Source: Acidihalobacter aeolianus
GTDB taxonomy: Bacteria; Pseudomonadota; Gammaproteobacteria; DSM-5130; Acidihalobacteraceae
DNA: 64,000 nucleotides
Assembly (NCBI RefSeq): GCF_001753165.1
Contig: NZ_CP017448.1
Span: 2,731,183 to 2,795,182 of the forward strand
Direction of reading: 5' to 3'
A program made the translations under genes and the position numbers. How positions within the stretch are numbered: the stretch's first letter is position 1; every line of letters begins with the position of its first letter. Below the pieces are notes generated by a model. That model was not told where the DNA came from. It worked only from the letters and a program-made list of their open reading frames with translations, and made no database searches. Shown piece by piece: positions 43,628 to 51,995 of the stretch.

Positions 43628-46600
43628 TCATCTTTCTCTTAAGTTTTCGTCTAACTTCGGTAGGCGTTTAACAAGCCGCTGCGTCTCCACGCTCACTCGC
43701 ACTACCCGCTTGACCAGATCGACGATGTAGCGCGGATCGTTGTGTTCGTCACACCACAGGTTCGGGTCGTTCTTGATACTGCTGTCCTTGGCTGTCGTGA
43801 CCTGATAGCGCTCCATCACCCATTCAATCGCGGACTTGCCGTTGACGACATACTCGAATGCCTCTGGCGGGATGCCTTCCAGGGTCAGTTCGCTGTTGTA
43901 GATGATCTTGGATTTGTCCTTCTTGCTGGGAAACCGCATCTTCGCCACGCGGTAATTCGGCTGTTCAGGAGCATCCAGCAGACCGTGCTGCTTCTGTTTG
44001 TAGCGCTCTTCCAGCGGCCACGGCTCAATCGTTTCATAGTTCAGGTGCAGGTCGGCCAGCTTGCGGCCCGCCGAGGCAAATGCCCTGAACGTCTCGATGC
44101 TGGCAGGCTTAGGAATACGGGGCAGCATGCGCTTGAGGTCGGCGGCATACTGCTGCCGATACTCCGGCGAGTGCAGCAGTCCGTAGACGTGATAGAACAG
44201 GTCTTCTTTGGTGATCGAGTCGTCACCGTAATGCTTGCGATAGGCTTCCAGGGCTTCGTCTGTGATTCCATCACGGCGCACGTAGCCGTCACTGTCTGGG
44301 ACGGCGTCATCCTGCTGCTGGAACAGGTCTGAATCGCCGGATGGTCTATCTTTGTCCGTTTTTTCGTAGACATATAGAGGGAAAAATTGACCTGCCTGAA
44401 TCAGATTCAAGTCTGGAACACAATCTACTATCAAGCACGAATAATCCTTGGTTACTCCAACGCCAGATACTGAGATCGCCAGATTCTGGTGACGCGGTGT
44501 TGGGAATAGGCGTGGCATCTGATACACCATGTCGTTCAGGCGACGATTGAAATACGACCACGCTTTCGTAAACGGCCTATAAATACTCATCACAACAGAG
44601 TTCTGCTCAAGGTCGTATTTCCGTCCACGTTCGGCATCGGACTTCAAGCCACGCGACCACTTGATCCGCTTTGGATCGCTGTCCACGATGGTATCGACAT
44701 CCGGCTTTTCCGTCGCTCCAGCACATGCGGCAGCGTAGCGGTCTACCTCGGTGTTATAGTTGTCGATCATTCGCCGCATGTTGCTCTCAAGCGCCACACG
44801 CGAGAAGTTGTAGGCCCAGTCGTCGCGGCTTGTTGAGATTCCACGCGAGTATGTCTCGAAGATCGTTGCAGCGTCTTTGTCGCTCTTGTCTCCAAGCGCC
44901 ACGAACCCCTCAAACTCCGGATTCCGCTGATTGATCCAGTCACCCGCCTCATTCGGCGTGATGCGCGTCCACGGCACCTTGTCGACGCTGCCAAAGTCCG
45001 CAATGCGGCTGAGCTTTTCTTCACGATCCAGATAATCACCGATGTCTCGATAGAACAACTCACATGGGCCGGTATGCGCAGGGTTTTTCACCATCAAGAT
45101 AATCGCTACCGTGTTGCGTGAACCCGACCCAAACACCTTGCCGCCTTCTTTTCGAGAAAGTTCACCAGCAGTGCGCTGATTTCCTCTCAAATTAAACACA
45201 TACAGATGGCTGAATTCCTGTGTCAGGCGCTTGCGCAGTCCATCTGCCGTGTTGCCGTCGATGAAGGAGCCGTTCGTCACAAAGGCGACCACGCCCTCCT
45301 TGCCGATACGGTCAGAGGCCCAGCGCATCGCCTTGATTTCGGATGCGTAGAGGCTGTTCTTGTTTATCGCAGACGACTGTGCCGCATAGGTTACGCGGAT
45401 ACGCTCATCCAGCTTCGGGTATGCCTGATTCTGGTTGTTATCGTTGGCGCTTGTCTGTCCGGCGGAATACGGCGGATTGCCGATCACCACCCGGATGGGC
45501 TGCTTCTTCTGCCGTTCAACCCGCTCGGCGTTCTCTCTGGAGAACCCACCCTCCAGATGATCACTCTGATCAGCCTCGTACATCTGGAACGTATCCGTCA
45601 GCACGATGCCATCGAACGGCGCATTCTTGCCGCTCACGCCGTGATAGGCCGTCTCGATATTGACCGCTGCCACATAGTAGGCCAGCAGCACGATTTCATT
45701 GGCGTGTAGTTCGTTCCGATATTTGCGCTCTATGTCGTCTGGCTTGATAAGACCAGATTGCAGCAGGCGCACGATGAACGTGCCCGTTCCCACAAAGGGA
45801 TCGATGATCTGCACGTCAGGCGACGATACGCTAATGCCGAAGTGCTTGTTCAGGACAGCCTCGACGCTGTGAACAATGAAGTCCACCGGCTCGATAGGCG
45901 TGTAGACGATGCCCAGCCGCTCGGCCATGCGTGGGAAGGCATTGTTAAAGAAGGTGTCGTACAGGTTCTTGATGATTTCCTGACGAGACTTGTCGCTCTT
46001 GGCGAGCGCCACGCGGCCGCGCACGTTATCGTAGAACCGTTCCAGATCGTCCGTTTCGCTGTCCACGCCATGATCATCGACGTGATCGATGATTCGCTGC
46101 ATGGCTTGGGAGATGGGGTTGTCGTCCGAAAATCCGCGTCCCTCGAACAGTGCATCGAACACCGGGCGGGTGATGATGTGCTGGGCCAGCATCTCGATGG
46201 CTTCTTCCTCTGAGATACCGGGATTGATGTTCTTGCGTAGCCCCTTGAGGTAGGCGTTGAACGCCTTGCGCCCGTTGCTGTAGGGCCGCTCGATCAGCTT
46301 TTCGATGCGTTGGGTGATCCTGTGGGCGATCTGGGCCACGCTCTTGGCCCATTCGGCCCAATACTCACGGTCGCCCAGCTTGCGCGGGATCGCGGCGTAC
46401 ACGGCCTGCTGGATGTCCTCGACAGGAACAAGAGGAATGTCCAGCGGAAGCTGCCCGCCGCCTCCCTCGCTGCCTTTGCCTCCTTTGCCTCGCCCAATGA
46501 CCTTGATGCGCCGCCGGAACTCCGCTTCATCGACCAGGCGTTCATCATGCGCCCGCAGCGCCTTGATGACTTTCCAGATGCCCTTAAACTGCGGATTACT

Positions 46601-48496
46601 CTCAAGATAACTGTTGTAGTCCTTGACCTTTTTTGTCGGGATCGCGACCGGCAGGATGATGTACCCATACTGCTTATCGGGCGCTTTGCGCATGACGCGG
46701 CCGACCGACTGCACGATGTCCACAATGGATTCTCGGGTGTCGAAGAACACCACGGCATCGAGCGCCGGCACGTCCACACCTTCGGACAAACACCGGGCAT
46801 TGGACAGGATGCGGCACTGGCCTGCGTCGGGTTCATCCTTGAGCCAGTCCAGTTCGTCCTTGCGCCGGGCCATGTTCATGGTGCCGTCCACATGATGTAA
46901 TGTGGCATTCACCATGCTGTCGTCGTCTTCGTGCTCCTGGCGGTAGAGCCTGACCAGATCGGCAAAGACTTTCGTGGCCTCATGGGACGCCTTGATCGAC
47001 TTTGAGAACGCCACGGCCCGGCGCATCGGCGCGGTGTCTTCCTCCAGATCGCTGACTTCGCCATCGTCGATGACTTTCAGGCCCTGCTTGGATAACCCCT
47101 TCCAGCTACCGATGATGCGCGTGGCAAAGTCGATGTCCACGGCATTTTTCTCGTCGATCTTGTAGGCGTTGTTGAAACTGTTGGCGACCGATGCCATGCG
47201 GTCTTCGTCCACCGCGACGATCAGCACCTTGTACTCGGCCAGCAAGTCGCGCTGCACGGCCTGCCCGAAGCTCAGGCGATAGAACTCGGTGCCAAAAGTG
47301 GCCTCATCGTCCATGGAATAGAGTACGGCGTTCTTCTCACCGGCTTTGGTTTTGCTCGCTTCGGCGAAGATGCGCGGCGTCGCCGTCATGTAGAGGCGCT
47401 TGCTGGCCCGCAGCACGGCATTGTCATGGACTTTCACGAAATCGGACGCATCTTCCTTGGGAAGCGTCAGTCCGGTGGTTCGGTGGGCCTCATCGCAGAT
47501 CACCAGATCGAAGGCCGGCAGACCGCCGCTGCGCTGCGCGTCGATGACGACCTGAATCGACTGGTACGTGGAGAAAACCACACGGCGGCGCGTGTGGCGT
47601 TGCCCAGCCTGAACGATGGCGCGGCCCAGCCGGCGCGCATCCGTGGTGGCCGGATACGCCAGTTCCGCCGTCTTGATGTCCTCTTCCTCGCGGCCCACGC
47701 GCGAGTCGGAGCACACCACGAAGGCATCGAAGGGCTGTTCGGCTTCGGCTGACCATTCACGCAGGGTCTGCGATACCAAGGTGATGGAGGGCGCAAGGAA
47801 CAGCGTCAGGCCGGTATCGGGCGTAACGGTTTCGTTCAGACGCAGCGCGGTGAAGGTCTTGCCGGTGCCGCAGGCCATGATGAGCTTGCCCCGATCAAGC
47901 CCGGCGAAGCCGTCCACGGTTTCGCGGATGGCCTCCTCCTGATGCTCGCGCAGGTGCTTGCGCGTCCGGCGCTTCATCTGCTCCGGTTTGAGGACATCCA
48001 GCTCTGACCAATCGACGGGGGCTTCCGCGAGGTCTTCGCGATACAGAATGCCGAAGTTCGGTTGATCCGCAATGACGCCTTCCGCGCCTTTGCCCAGCCG
48101 AGCCGTTGTGCTGACGAACAGCCGGTAGGCGAAGGACTGCTCTATGCCGTCAACGGTGAAGACCTTGGCGCTGTCGGCGAGGAAGGACGAGACGTGCGCC
48201 TTGTCGAGCGTCGAGCCGGCGTCGTAGAACTTGCACTGGATCGCCCAGAAGGTGCCCTCGTGCGTTTGGCCGACCAGATCGATGCCGGTGTTGTCGGCTT
48301 TCCAGTCGGCGGGACGTTGCGGCCACTCCGCCCAGGTCCAGACGTGGGCGAGCGTGTTGGCATAGGTCGGGTCGGTCTTGAGGTACTGGACGATCAGGCG
48401 TTCAAACAGCTTGCCTTTGTGGAGTTCGTCATGGGATCGAGCGCGTAAGTTATCCAGAACTGCATCGATGGAATCTGGCCGTGCCGCTTCGTCCAT
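43628..48496 (-). CDS. Type ISP restriction-modification enzyme (single chain)
   Basis: A 1,622-residue single-polypeptide restriction enzyme and methylase of the LlaBIII/LlaGI kind. An Mrr-type nuclease is at the N-terminus (Asp73, Gln87 and Lys89 in GIDLVGQ and WAIQCKFYD). The superfamily 2 helicase follows: Walker A GTGKT at 210-214, DEAH at 335-338, SVGRVMRK motif VI near 597. A coupler leads to the adenine methylase with DPFVGTGTF at 899-907 and NPPY at 1007-1010. The last ~450 residues should hold the target-recognition domain. It translocates on DNA and cleaves after head-on collision. AAGGGGATG lies before the ATG. Confidence 0.92.
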   Translation of the reverse strand: MDEAARPDSIDAVLDNLRARSHDELHKGKLFERLIVQYLKTDPTYANTLAHVWTWAEWPQRPADWKADNTGIDLVGQTHEGTFWAIQCKFYDAGSTLDKAHVSSFLADSAKVFTVDGIEQSFAYRLFVSTTARLGKGAEGVIADQPNFGILYREDLAEAPVDWSELDVLKPEQMKRRTRKHLREHQEEAIRETVDGFAGLDRGKLIMACGTGKTFTALRLNETVTPDTGLTLFLAPSITLVSQTLREWSAEAEQPFDAFVVCSDSRVGREEEDIKTAELAYPATTDARRLGRAIVQAGQRHTRRRVVFSTYQSIQVVIDAQRSGGLPAFDLVICDEAHRTTGLTLPKEDASDFVKVHDNAVLRASKRLYMTATPRIFAEASKTKAGEKNAVLYSMDDEATFGTEFYRLSFGQAVQRDLLAEYKVLIVAVDEDRMASVANSFNNAYKIDEKNAVDIDFATRIIGSWKGLSKQGLKVIDDGEVSDLEEDTAPMRRAVAFSKSIKASHEATKVFADLVRLYRQEHEDDDSMVNATLHHVDGTMNMARRKDELDWLKDEPDAGQCRILSNARCLSEGVDVPALDAVVFFDTRESIVDIVQSVGRVMRKAPDKQYGYIILPVAIPTKKVKDYNSYLESNPQFKGIWKVIKALRAHDERLVDEAEFRRRIKVIGRGKGGKGSEGGGGQLPLDIPLVPVEDIQQAVYAAIPRKLGDREYWAEWAKSVAQIAHRITQRIEKLIERPYSNGRKAFNAYLKGLRKNINPGISEEEAIEMLAQHIITRPVFDALFEGRGFSDDNPISQAMQRIIDHVDDHGVDSETDDLERFYDNVRGRVALAKSDKSRQEIIKNLYDTFFNNAFPRMAERLGIVYTPIEPVDFIVHSVEAVLNKHFGISVSSPDVQIIDPFVGTGTFIVRLLQSGLIKPDDIERKYRNELHANEIVLLAYYVAAVNIETAYHGVSGKNAPFDGIVLTDTFQMYEADQSDHLEGGFSRENAERVERQKKQPIRVVIGNPPYSAGQTSANDNNQNQAYPKLDERIRVTYAAQSSAINKNSLYASEIKAMRWASDRIGKEGVVAFVTNGSFIDGNTADGLRKRLTQEFSHLYVFNLRGNQRTAGELSRKEGGKVFGSGSRNTVAIILMVKNPAHTGPCELFYRDIGDYLDREEKLSRIADFGSVDKVPWTRITPNEAGDWINQRNPEFEGFVALGDKSDKDAATIFETYSRGISTSRDDWAYNFSRVALESNMRRMIDNYNTEVDRYAAACAGATEKPDVDTIVDSDPKRIKWSRGLKSDAERGRKYDLEQNSVVMSIYRPFTKAWSYFNRRLNDMVYQMPRLFPTPRHQNLAISVSGVGVTKDYSCLIVDCVPDLNLIQAGQFFPLYVYEKTDKDRPSGDSDLFQQQDDAVPDSDGYVRRDGITDEALEAYRKHYGDDSITKEDLFYHVYGLLHSPEYRQQYAADLKRMLPRIPKPASIETFRAFASAGRKLADLHLNYETIEPWPLEERYKQKQHGLLDAPEQPNYRVAKMRFPSKKDKSKIIYNSELTLEGIPPEAFEYVVNGKSAIEWVMERYQVTTAKDSSIKNDPNLWCDEHNDPRYIVDLVKRVVRVSVETQRLVKRLPKLDENLRER

Positions 48497-48859
48497 TGCG
48501 CATCCCCTTGGCGGTTGACTCTATGTGTCTAAGGGCGCCAAGGATACATCAAACGACGTTTGCTCACGGCAGCGAGGCAGCACAGTCCGAGACAGCCCGA
48601 GGCAGCCCGAGTCCTCGTTCTTCGCGGCCTTCATTCATTCTAGTGTTGATCGAGAAAGCGTCTACCTCCCTGTCCGCTGTCGGCCATATTGTCCCCAGCA
48701 TGTCCTGTCCCTGCGTATGTGGTGTCAATCATGCTGCTGTTGACGTGGATAGGCCGTGATTTCTTTCCCCTGACGGTCACAGCGATGATCGTCGAGCTAG
48801 GTGCTTCCTGCCAAGGACAAAATCTCGGCTGAACATTGGTGCGCCAGCGCGCCCATCGC
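48497..48859. other. Intergenic region upstream of the Type ISP gene
   Basis: About 360 bp without a recognisable gene. It contains short near-repeats of a CCGAGRCAGC type (48570-48612). The promoter of the Type ISP gene must lie here on the minus strand, but I see no clear -35/-10 pair. Confidence 0.4.
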
Positions 48860-48953
48860 CCAAATATTTTTCAAAAAATTTCCCGCTAAACCCCGCTTTA
48901 ACCCACTTTAATACACGCTTAAAAACTCGTTTGCAGGCGTTAGCAAATAGGGG
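48860..48953 (+). repeat. 94-bp regulatory box, copy 2
   Basis: Second copy of the box at 42583-42676, 88 of 94 bases the same, including all four helically phased CRCTWWAA sites. The sequence after it diverges at once, so the conserved unit ends sharply. It precedes a TTAAATAAT -10-like element at 48975-48983 and a secreted-protein gene. Confidence 0.87.
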
Positions 48954-48992
48954 ATTTGTTCGCGTGCTCGCTTCTTAAATAATCAGTTCAGA

Positions 48993-49011
48993 CAGCTGGT
49001 TAAACCTGCTG
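48993..49011 (+). promoter_or_regulatory. Dyad operator, copy 2
   Basis: CAGCTGGTTAAACCTGCTG, a 19-bp dyad with one mismatch, exactly 39 bp after the 94-bp box. It would lie at about +3 to +21 of the transcript predicted from the TTAAATAAT element. Confidence 0.65.
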
Positions 49012-49040
49012 CATGAATGAAATTATTAAGGAGCCAAAAA

Positions 49041-49934
49041 ATGAAAAATCTTCAAATGTTCGTCGCCTCCGCCGCCATGGCGGCTGCCATCCCCGCCGCG
49101 CATGCTGGGACGACCGACCACGTTTCAATTTTCGCTGGCGATGCCAGCCAGGGTGCGGTGTTTTCTCAGACCTGGGGAAATCCCTCCTTTGGCCCCTGGG
49201 CGCGAGTGGGCAGCACCATCAAGAGCTTTTCTGCTCCTCCCTCCCTTAGCTCCTGTCCTCCTCGATGCCTGACCGGAGTGGTGTTTTTGACCGGCACCAC
49301 TACCCCGCCCCCTTCCCGCCGGTCGGCTCAGGGATCGGCCGATGCGACTGTCAACGGAACGATTGGCTTTGCTTATCTGCCGCTGGTGGACCTGGGCAGC
49401 GGCTTCAATGGAGGCCTGTCCGGGTCGATCTCACCGACCCTGACGATCACCCAGCAGGCCAAGGCCCTGGGTGGGCTGGGCTTCACCGGGCGCCTCGATC
49501 TGGCGGACGGCTTCGCCCAGGCCCGGCGCGCGGGCTGGCGTCTTGAGCAAGTACAGGCCCCGGTGACGGTGTCGGCCGGCGTGCGCTACATCCCTTTGAT
49601 AGGCATGGATTATCTGTCCGCCAGCGTGGGCGAAATCCAGCCGCAAGGCCCGGCCGCTCCCCGTGCGCGCGGGGTGGTCGCCTCTCTGGTCATCCATGCC
49701 CCGCGGTGGAATGCGAAGGTCTCCGCCCAGCGCCTGCCGGGCGGCAGCGAGATTCCCCTGGCTTATCAGCCGGTCGGCCCGGCGCGGCTGGTGGGAGACA
49801 GCTATGCCTCGCAGGTGGTGGCCGTGTCTGGTGCGTGGAAGGTGCCGGACGGTGCGGTGGTCACTGCCACCGCCGCAGACGTGGACGGCGGCAAAGACAT
49901 GCAGGTGGAGATGGGCGTGCGGATGCGATTTTAA
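49041..49934 (+). CDS. Exported protein of unknown function
   Basis: A 297-residue protein with a clear signal peptide (cleavage near AAHAGTTD). The mature part is Gly/Ser/Ala-rich with alternating strands (GTIGFAYLPLVDLGSGF, VTVSAGVRYIPLIGMDYLSASVG, DMQVEMGVRMRF) and a C-terminal Phe, which suggests an outer-membrane or periplasmic beta protein. A proline/serine segment with two cysteines lies near 71-76. AAGGAGCC precedes the ATG at 49041. It is the first gene after regulatory box copy 2. Confidence 0.78.
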   Translation: MKNLQMFVASAAMAAAIPAAHAGTTDHVSIFAGDASQGAVFSQTWGNPSFGPWARVGSTIKSFSAPPSLSSCPPRCLTGVVFLTGTTTPPPSRRSAQGSADATVNGTIGFAYLPLVDLGSGFNGGLSGSISPTLTITQQAKALGGLGFTGRLDLADGFAQARRAGWRLEQVQAPVTVSAGVRYIPLIGMDYLSASVGEIQPQGPAAPRARGVVASLVIHAPRWNAKVSAQRLPGGSEIPLAYQPVGPARLVGDSYASQVVAVSGAWKVPDGAVVTATAADVDGGKDMQVEMGVRMRF

Positions 49935-49941
49935 CAGCCAA

Positions 49942-49964
49942 CCCGCCCGGCAAAACCGGGCGGG
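49942..49964 (+). terminator. GC-rich hairpin after exported-protein gene
   Basis: CCCGCCCGG and CCGGGCGGG with loop CAAAA, 8 bp after the stop codon. No T-run follows, so some read-through into the mobilization genes downstream is likely. Confidence 0.6.
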
Positions 49965-50033
49965 ACTTGCGTTATTCGGAAATTCTGGAAAATGGCAGTA
50001 GGTAATTTTTAGGTAATTTTTGAGGGTTTCGTC

Positions 50034-50381
50034 ATGGCGTTCTACCGCACGGATTTTTACCAAAACCTTCCCACTCCCGGCGACCGCGCGGACGCGTTCG
50101 ACCAGTGGCTGGCAAGCCAGCGAGGACCCGTCCACCCCGTGATCCAGCGGGTCGTGGAGAAGTCCAGGCAGGGGCGGTACGACGCAGAGCAAGAAATGAT
50201 GCTGTGGGGGCCGTGGGCGCGATTTTTGGAGATTTTGAAAATCAGAAATTTGCGCTGGTGGCACCTGCATGGCGGGCCGTGTCGGCAGGTGACGCATATC
50301 ACCCATACCCCCCGCGCGCGCGGTTGGGGATGGGCTGCGGTGATCGGGCTGGCAATGCTGCTCGCACCGATCTTCTCGTGA
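50034..50381 (+). CDS. Small membrane-anchored hypothetical protein
   Basis: A 115-residue protein of unknown family with one C-terminal membrane helix (about 96-113, GWGWAAVIGLAMLLAPIFS). The soluble part is rich in Trp and Arg (LRWWHLHGGPCRQVTHITHTP). TGAGGG precedes the ATG. The position ahead of mobilization genes suggests a conjugation accessory, which is unproven. Confidence 0.65.
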   Translation: MAFYRTDFYQNLPTPGDRADAFDQWLASQRGPVHPVIQRVVEKSRQGRYDAEQEMMLWGPWARFLEILKIRNLRWWHLHGGPCRQVTHITHTPRARGWGWAAVIGLAMLLAPIFS

Positions 50382-50427
50382 TTTTCTATGACGTGGATTC
50401 CGTCATATCAAATAGGTGGTGAATGAC

Positions 50428-50922
50428 ATGAATAAGAAAATGTTTTTAGTAACCCCCGTGCTTGCCGCGCTGCTGGTGAGTGGATGCGCGAGCTACCGGG
50501 CGGATGAGTACCAGGGTGGACTGCAAGCCATGCAAACCCTGACAGGCGTCGTGGTGAATGATCGTGTGGTGCACATCCAGGCCCCGCGCGCAGGGGTCGG
50601 CAGCATGGCCGGAGCCGCCATCGGCGGCATCGGCGGCGCGTCTTTAGCGCAGGGTGCTGGCCCGCTGGGCCAAGCCCTGGCCGGCACGGTGGGCGCCATC
50701 GCTGGCGGGATCGTCGGGCAGACAGTGGAGAGTCAGGCGACCGGCCCTGCCCAGCAGGTCACGGTGCAGCTGGCCGGTGGCCGGCTGCTCACTGTGGTAG
50801 AGCAGGGGCCTCAGCTGCATGTCGGCGAGCGCGTGGGTATCACCATCTCTCCCCGTGGCCGTGCCCGTGTTTTCCCAATGCCGCAGGCGAAGCAGAAGCA
50901 GAGTGGAGGCAGCCATGGATGA
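50428..50922 (+). CDS. Glycine-zipper lipoprotein
   Basis: A 164-residue outer-membrane lipoprotein of the SlyB/Pcp type. The lipobox is LLVSGC at about residues 15-20. Glycine-zipper helices are visible in GAAIGGIGGASLAQGAG and GTVGAIAGGIVGQTVE, followed by a small beta domain (VTVQLAGGRLLTVVEQG). An ATG at 50428 with AGGTGG upstream is chosen over a GTG at 50416. It overlaps the zinc-ribbon gene by 8 bp. Confidence 0.88.
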   Translation: MNKKMFLVTPVLAALLVSGCASYRADEYQGGLQAMQTLTGVVVNDRVVHIQAPRAGVGSMAGAAIGGIGGASLAQGAGPLGQALAGTVGAIAGGIVGQTVESQATGPAQQVTVQLAGGRLLTVVEQGPQLHVGERVGITISPRGRARVFPMPQAKQKQSGGSHG

Positions 50923-51373
50923 GAAACCTGAAATCCGTCGCGCGGCCTGCCCGCGCTGCGGAGATGATTTGAAACGTATTTGGAGCTCAAAGAAACAGCG
51001 TCACTACTGGCTTTGCCTGAATGGCGAGGATGAGTGCGGCGCGATCTATTCAGACGATGGCGGCGAGCCCAAAACGACGCAGATCACCAAGGAAGCCGTG
51101 CCAGATTTGACCTGCCCTGAGTGCCGGCAAGCCACCCTCGAGCTCGTCGAGGGTGCCAAATATGGCTCCTTTTTGGCCTGCCCTGAGTGCGAACAAACCT
51201 TCGATCTGCTCGACCAAAGCCTGCCTCCATCGCCTGAAAACACGGCCCCGCTGTGCAGCGAAGATCCGGAGCACGGCCACATGAAACGCCGCTCGGGCAG
51301 GAACGGGCCTTTTTGGGGATGCCGCCGCTTCCCTGAGTGCAAAGCGACGCGGCAGATCGAGGATGAGGGCTGA
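50915..51373 (+). CDS. Topoisomerase-type zinc-ribbon protein
   Basis: A 152-residue protein with three Cys-rich ribbons: CPRCGDDLKRIWSSKKQRHYWLC-type near 12, CPECRQATLELVEGAKYGSFLACPEC at about 67-92, and RNGPFWGCRRFPECKATRQI at the C-terminus. The last is the C4 zinc ribbon found in topoisomerase I tails. It probably binds single-stranded DNA and may assist DNA processing in transfer or replication. GTGGAGG precedes the ATG; it overlaps the next gene by one base. Confidence 0.8.
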   Translation: MDEKPEIRRAACPRCGDDLKRIWSSKKQRHYWLCLNGEDECGAIYSDDGGEPKTTQITKEAVPDLTCPECRQATLELVEGAKYGSFLACPECEQTFDLLDQSLPPSPENTAPLCSEDPEHGHMKRRSGRNGPFWGCRRFPECKATRQIEDEG

Positions 51374-51708
51374 TGGGACGCATCACCGAAACCCATTCCG
51401 CCGCCACGGTCGCCGCTGGCTGGTCCATCCGTTCCACGGCTGCGGTGGCGATGCTGATCTATGCCGCCCATTGGGTAATGAACGATCAGGAGTGGAAAAC
51501 GATCGTGCAGTGGCTGCACTCGGGCGGCGCGTTCCCCGCCTGGGCCATTTTAAGCCCATGGATGGCGGGGGCGCTGGCGGTGACAGGGGCATGGCTTTTC
51601 GTGTGGGCATGGCGCATGCCAAGCCGAAAACGAATTCAAAAAACCGAGCGCGGCAGCAAGGCCGCGACGGTGGAACAGTTGAGAAAAATGACGGAGAAAG
51701 CGAAATGA
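51373..51708 (+). CDS. Two-helix membrane protein upstream of coupling ATPase (1)
   Basis: A 111-residue protein with membrane segments at about 20-36 and 58-80 and a basic cytosolic tail. The tail ends RGSKAATVEQLRKMTEKAK and is shared with the next protein. It belongs to the cluster that ends in the coupling ATPase, each gene overlapping the next. A role as membrane anchor or partner of the ATPase is inferred from order and shared tail. Confidence 0.75.
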   Translation: MGRITETHSAATVAAGWSIRSTAAVAMLIYAAHWVMNDQEWKTIVQWLHSGGAFPAWAILSPWMAGALAVTGAWLFVWAWRMPSRKRIQKTERGSKAATVEQLRKMTEKAK

Positions 51709-51995
51709 AAATAGACGTGAAGAATGTGAAGAAGGTCGCGGTGTGGGCTGGCCTCTTTATCTGCCTGCTTGTCGTCGGCGAGATCGCCGGGCAGACCCAG
51801 ACCCTCGGCGGGGAAATTTTCGCAGGGTTGACTGATCTCGCATTCCTAATCCTGATGGTCGCCCTTTTTTGGAAGGTCCTGAAATCTATTACCCACCTCA
51901 TCTTCCATCGCAAGAAAGGGGGTGAAGAACATCGTCGAGGCAGCAAGGCCGCGACGGCCGAAGATCTGGCGCGCATGACTCAGGAGAAAGAGTAA
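51705..51995 (+). CDS. Two-helix membrane protein upstream of coupling ATPase (2)
   Basis: A 96-residue protein with membrane segments at about 11-29 and 40-58 and a cytosolic tail ending RGSKAATAEDLARMTQEKE. Its last 20 residues resemble those of the preceding protein, and a 19-bp stretch of DNA is identical in the two genes (51652-51670 and 51939-51957). ATGA overlaps at the start and TAATG at the end couple it to both neighbours. Confidence 0.78.
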   Translation: MKIDVKNVKKVAVWAGLFICLLVVGEIAGQTQTLGGEIFAGLTDLAFLILMVALFWKVLKSITHLIFHRKKGGEEHRRGSKAATAEDLARMTQEKE

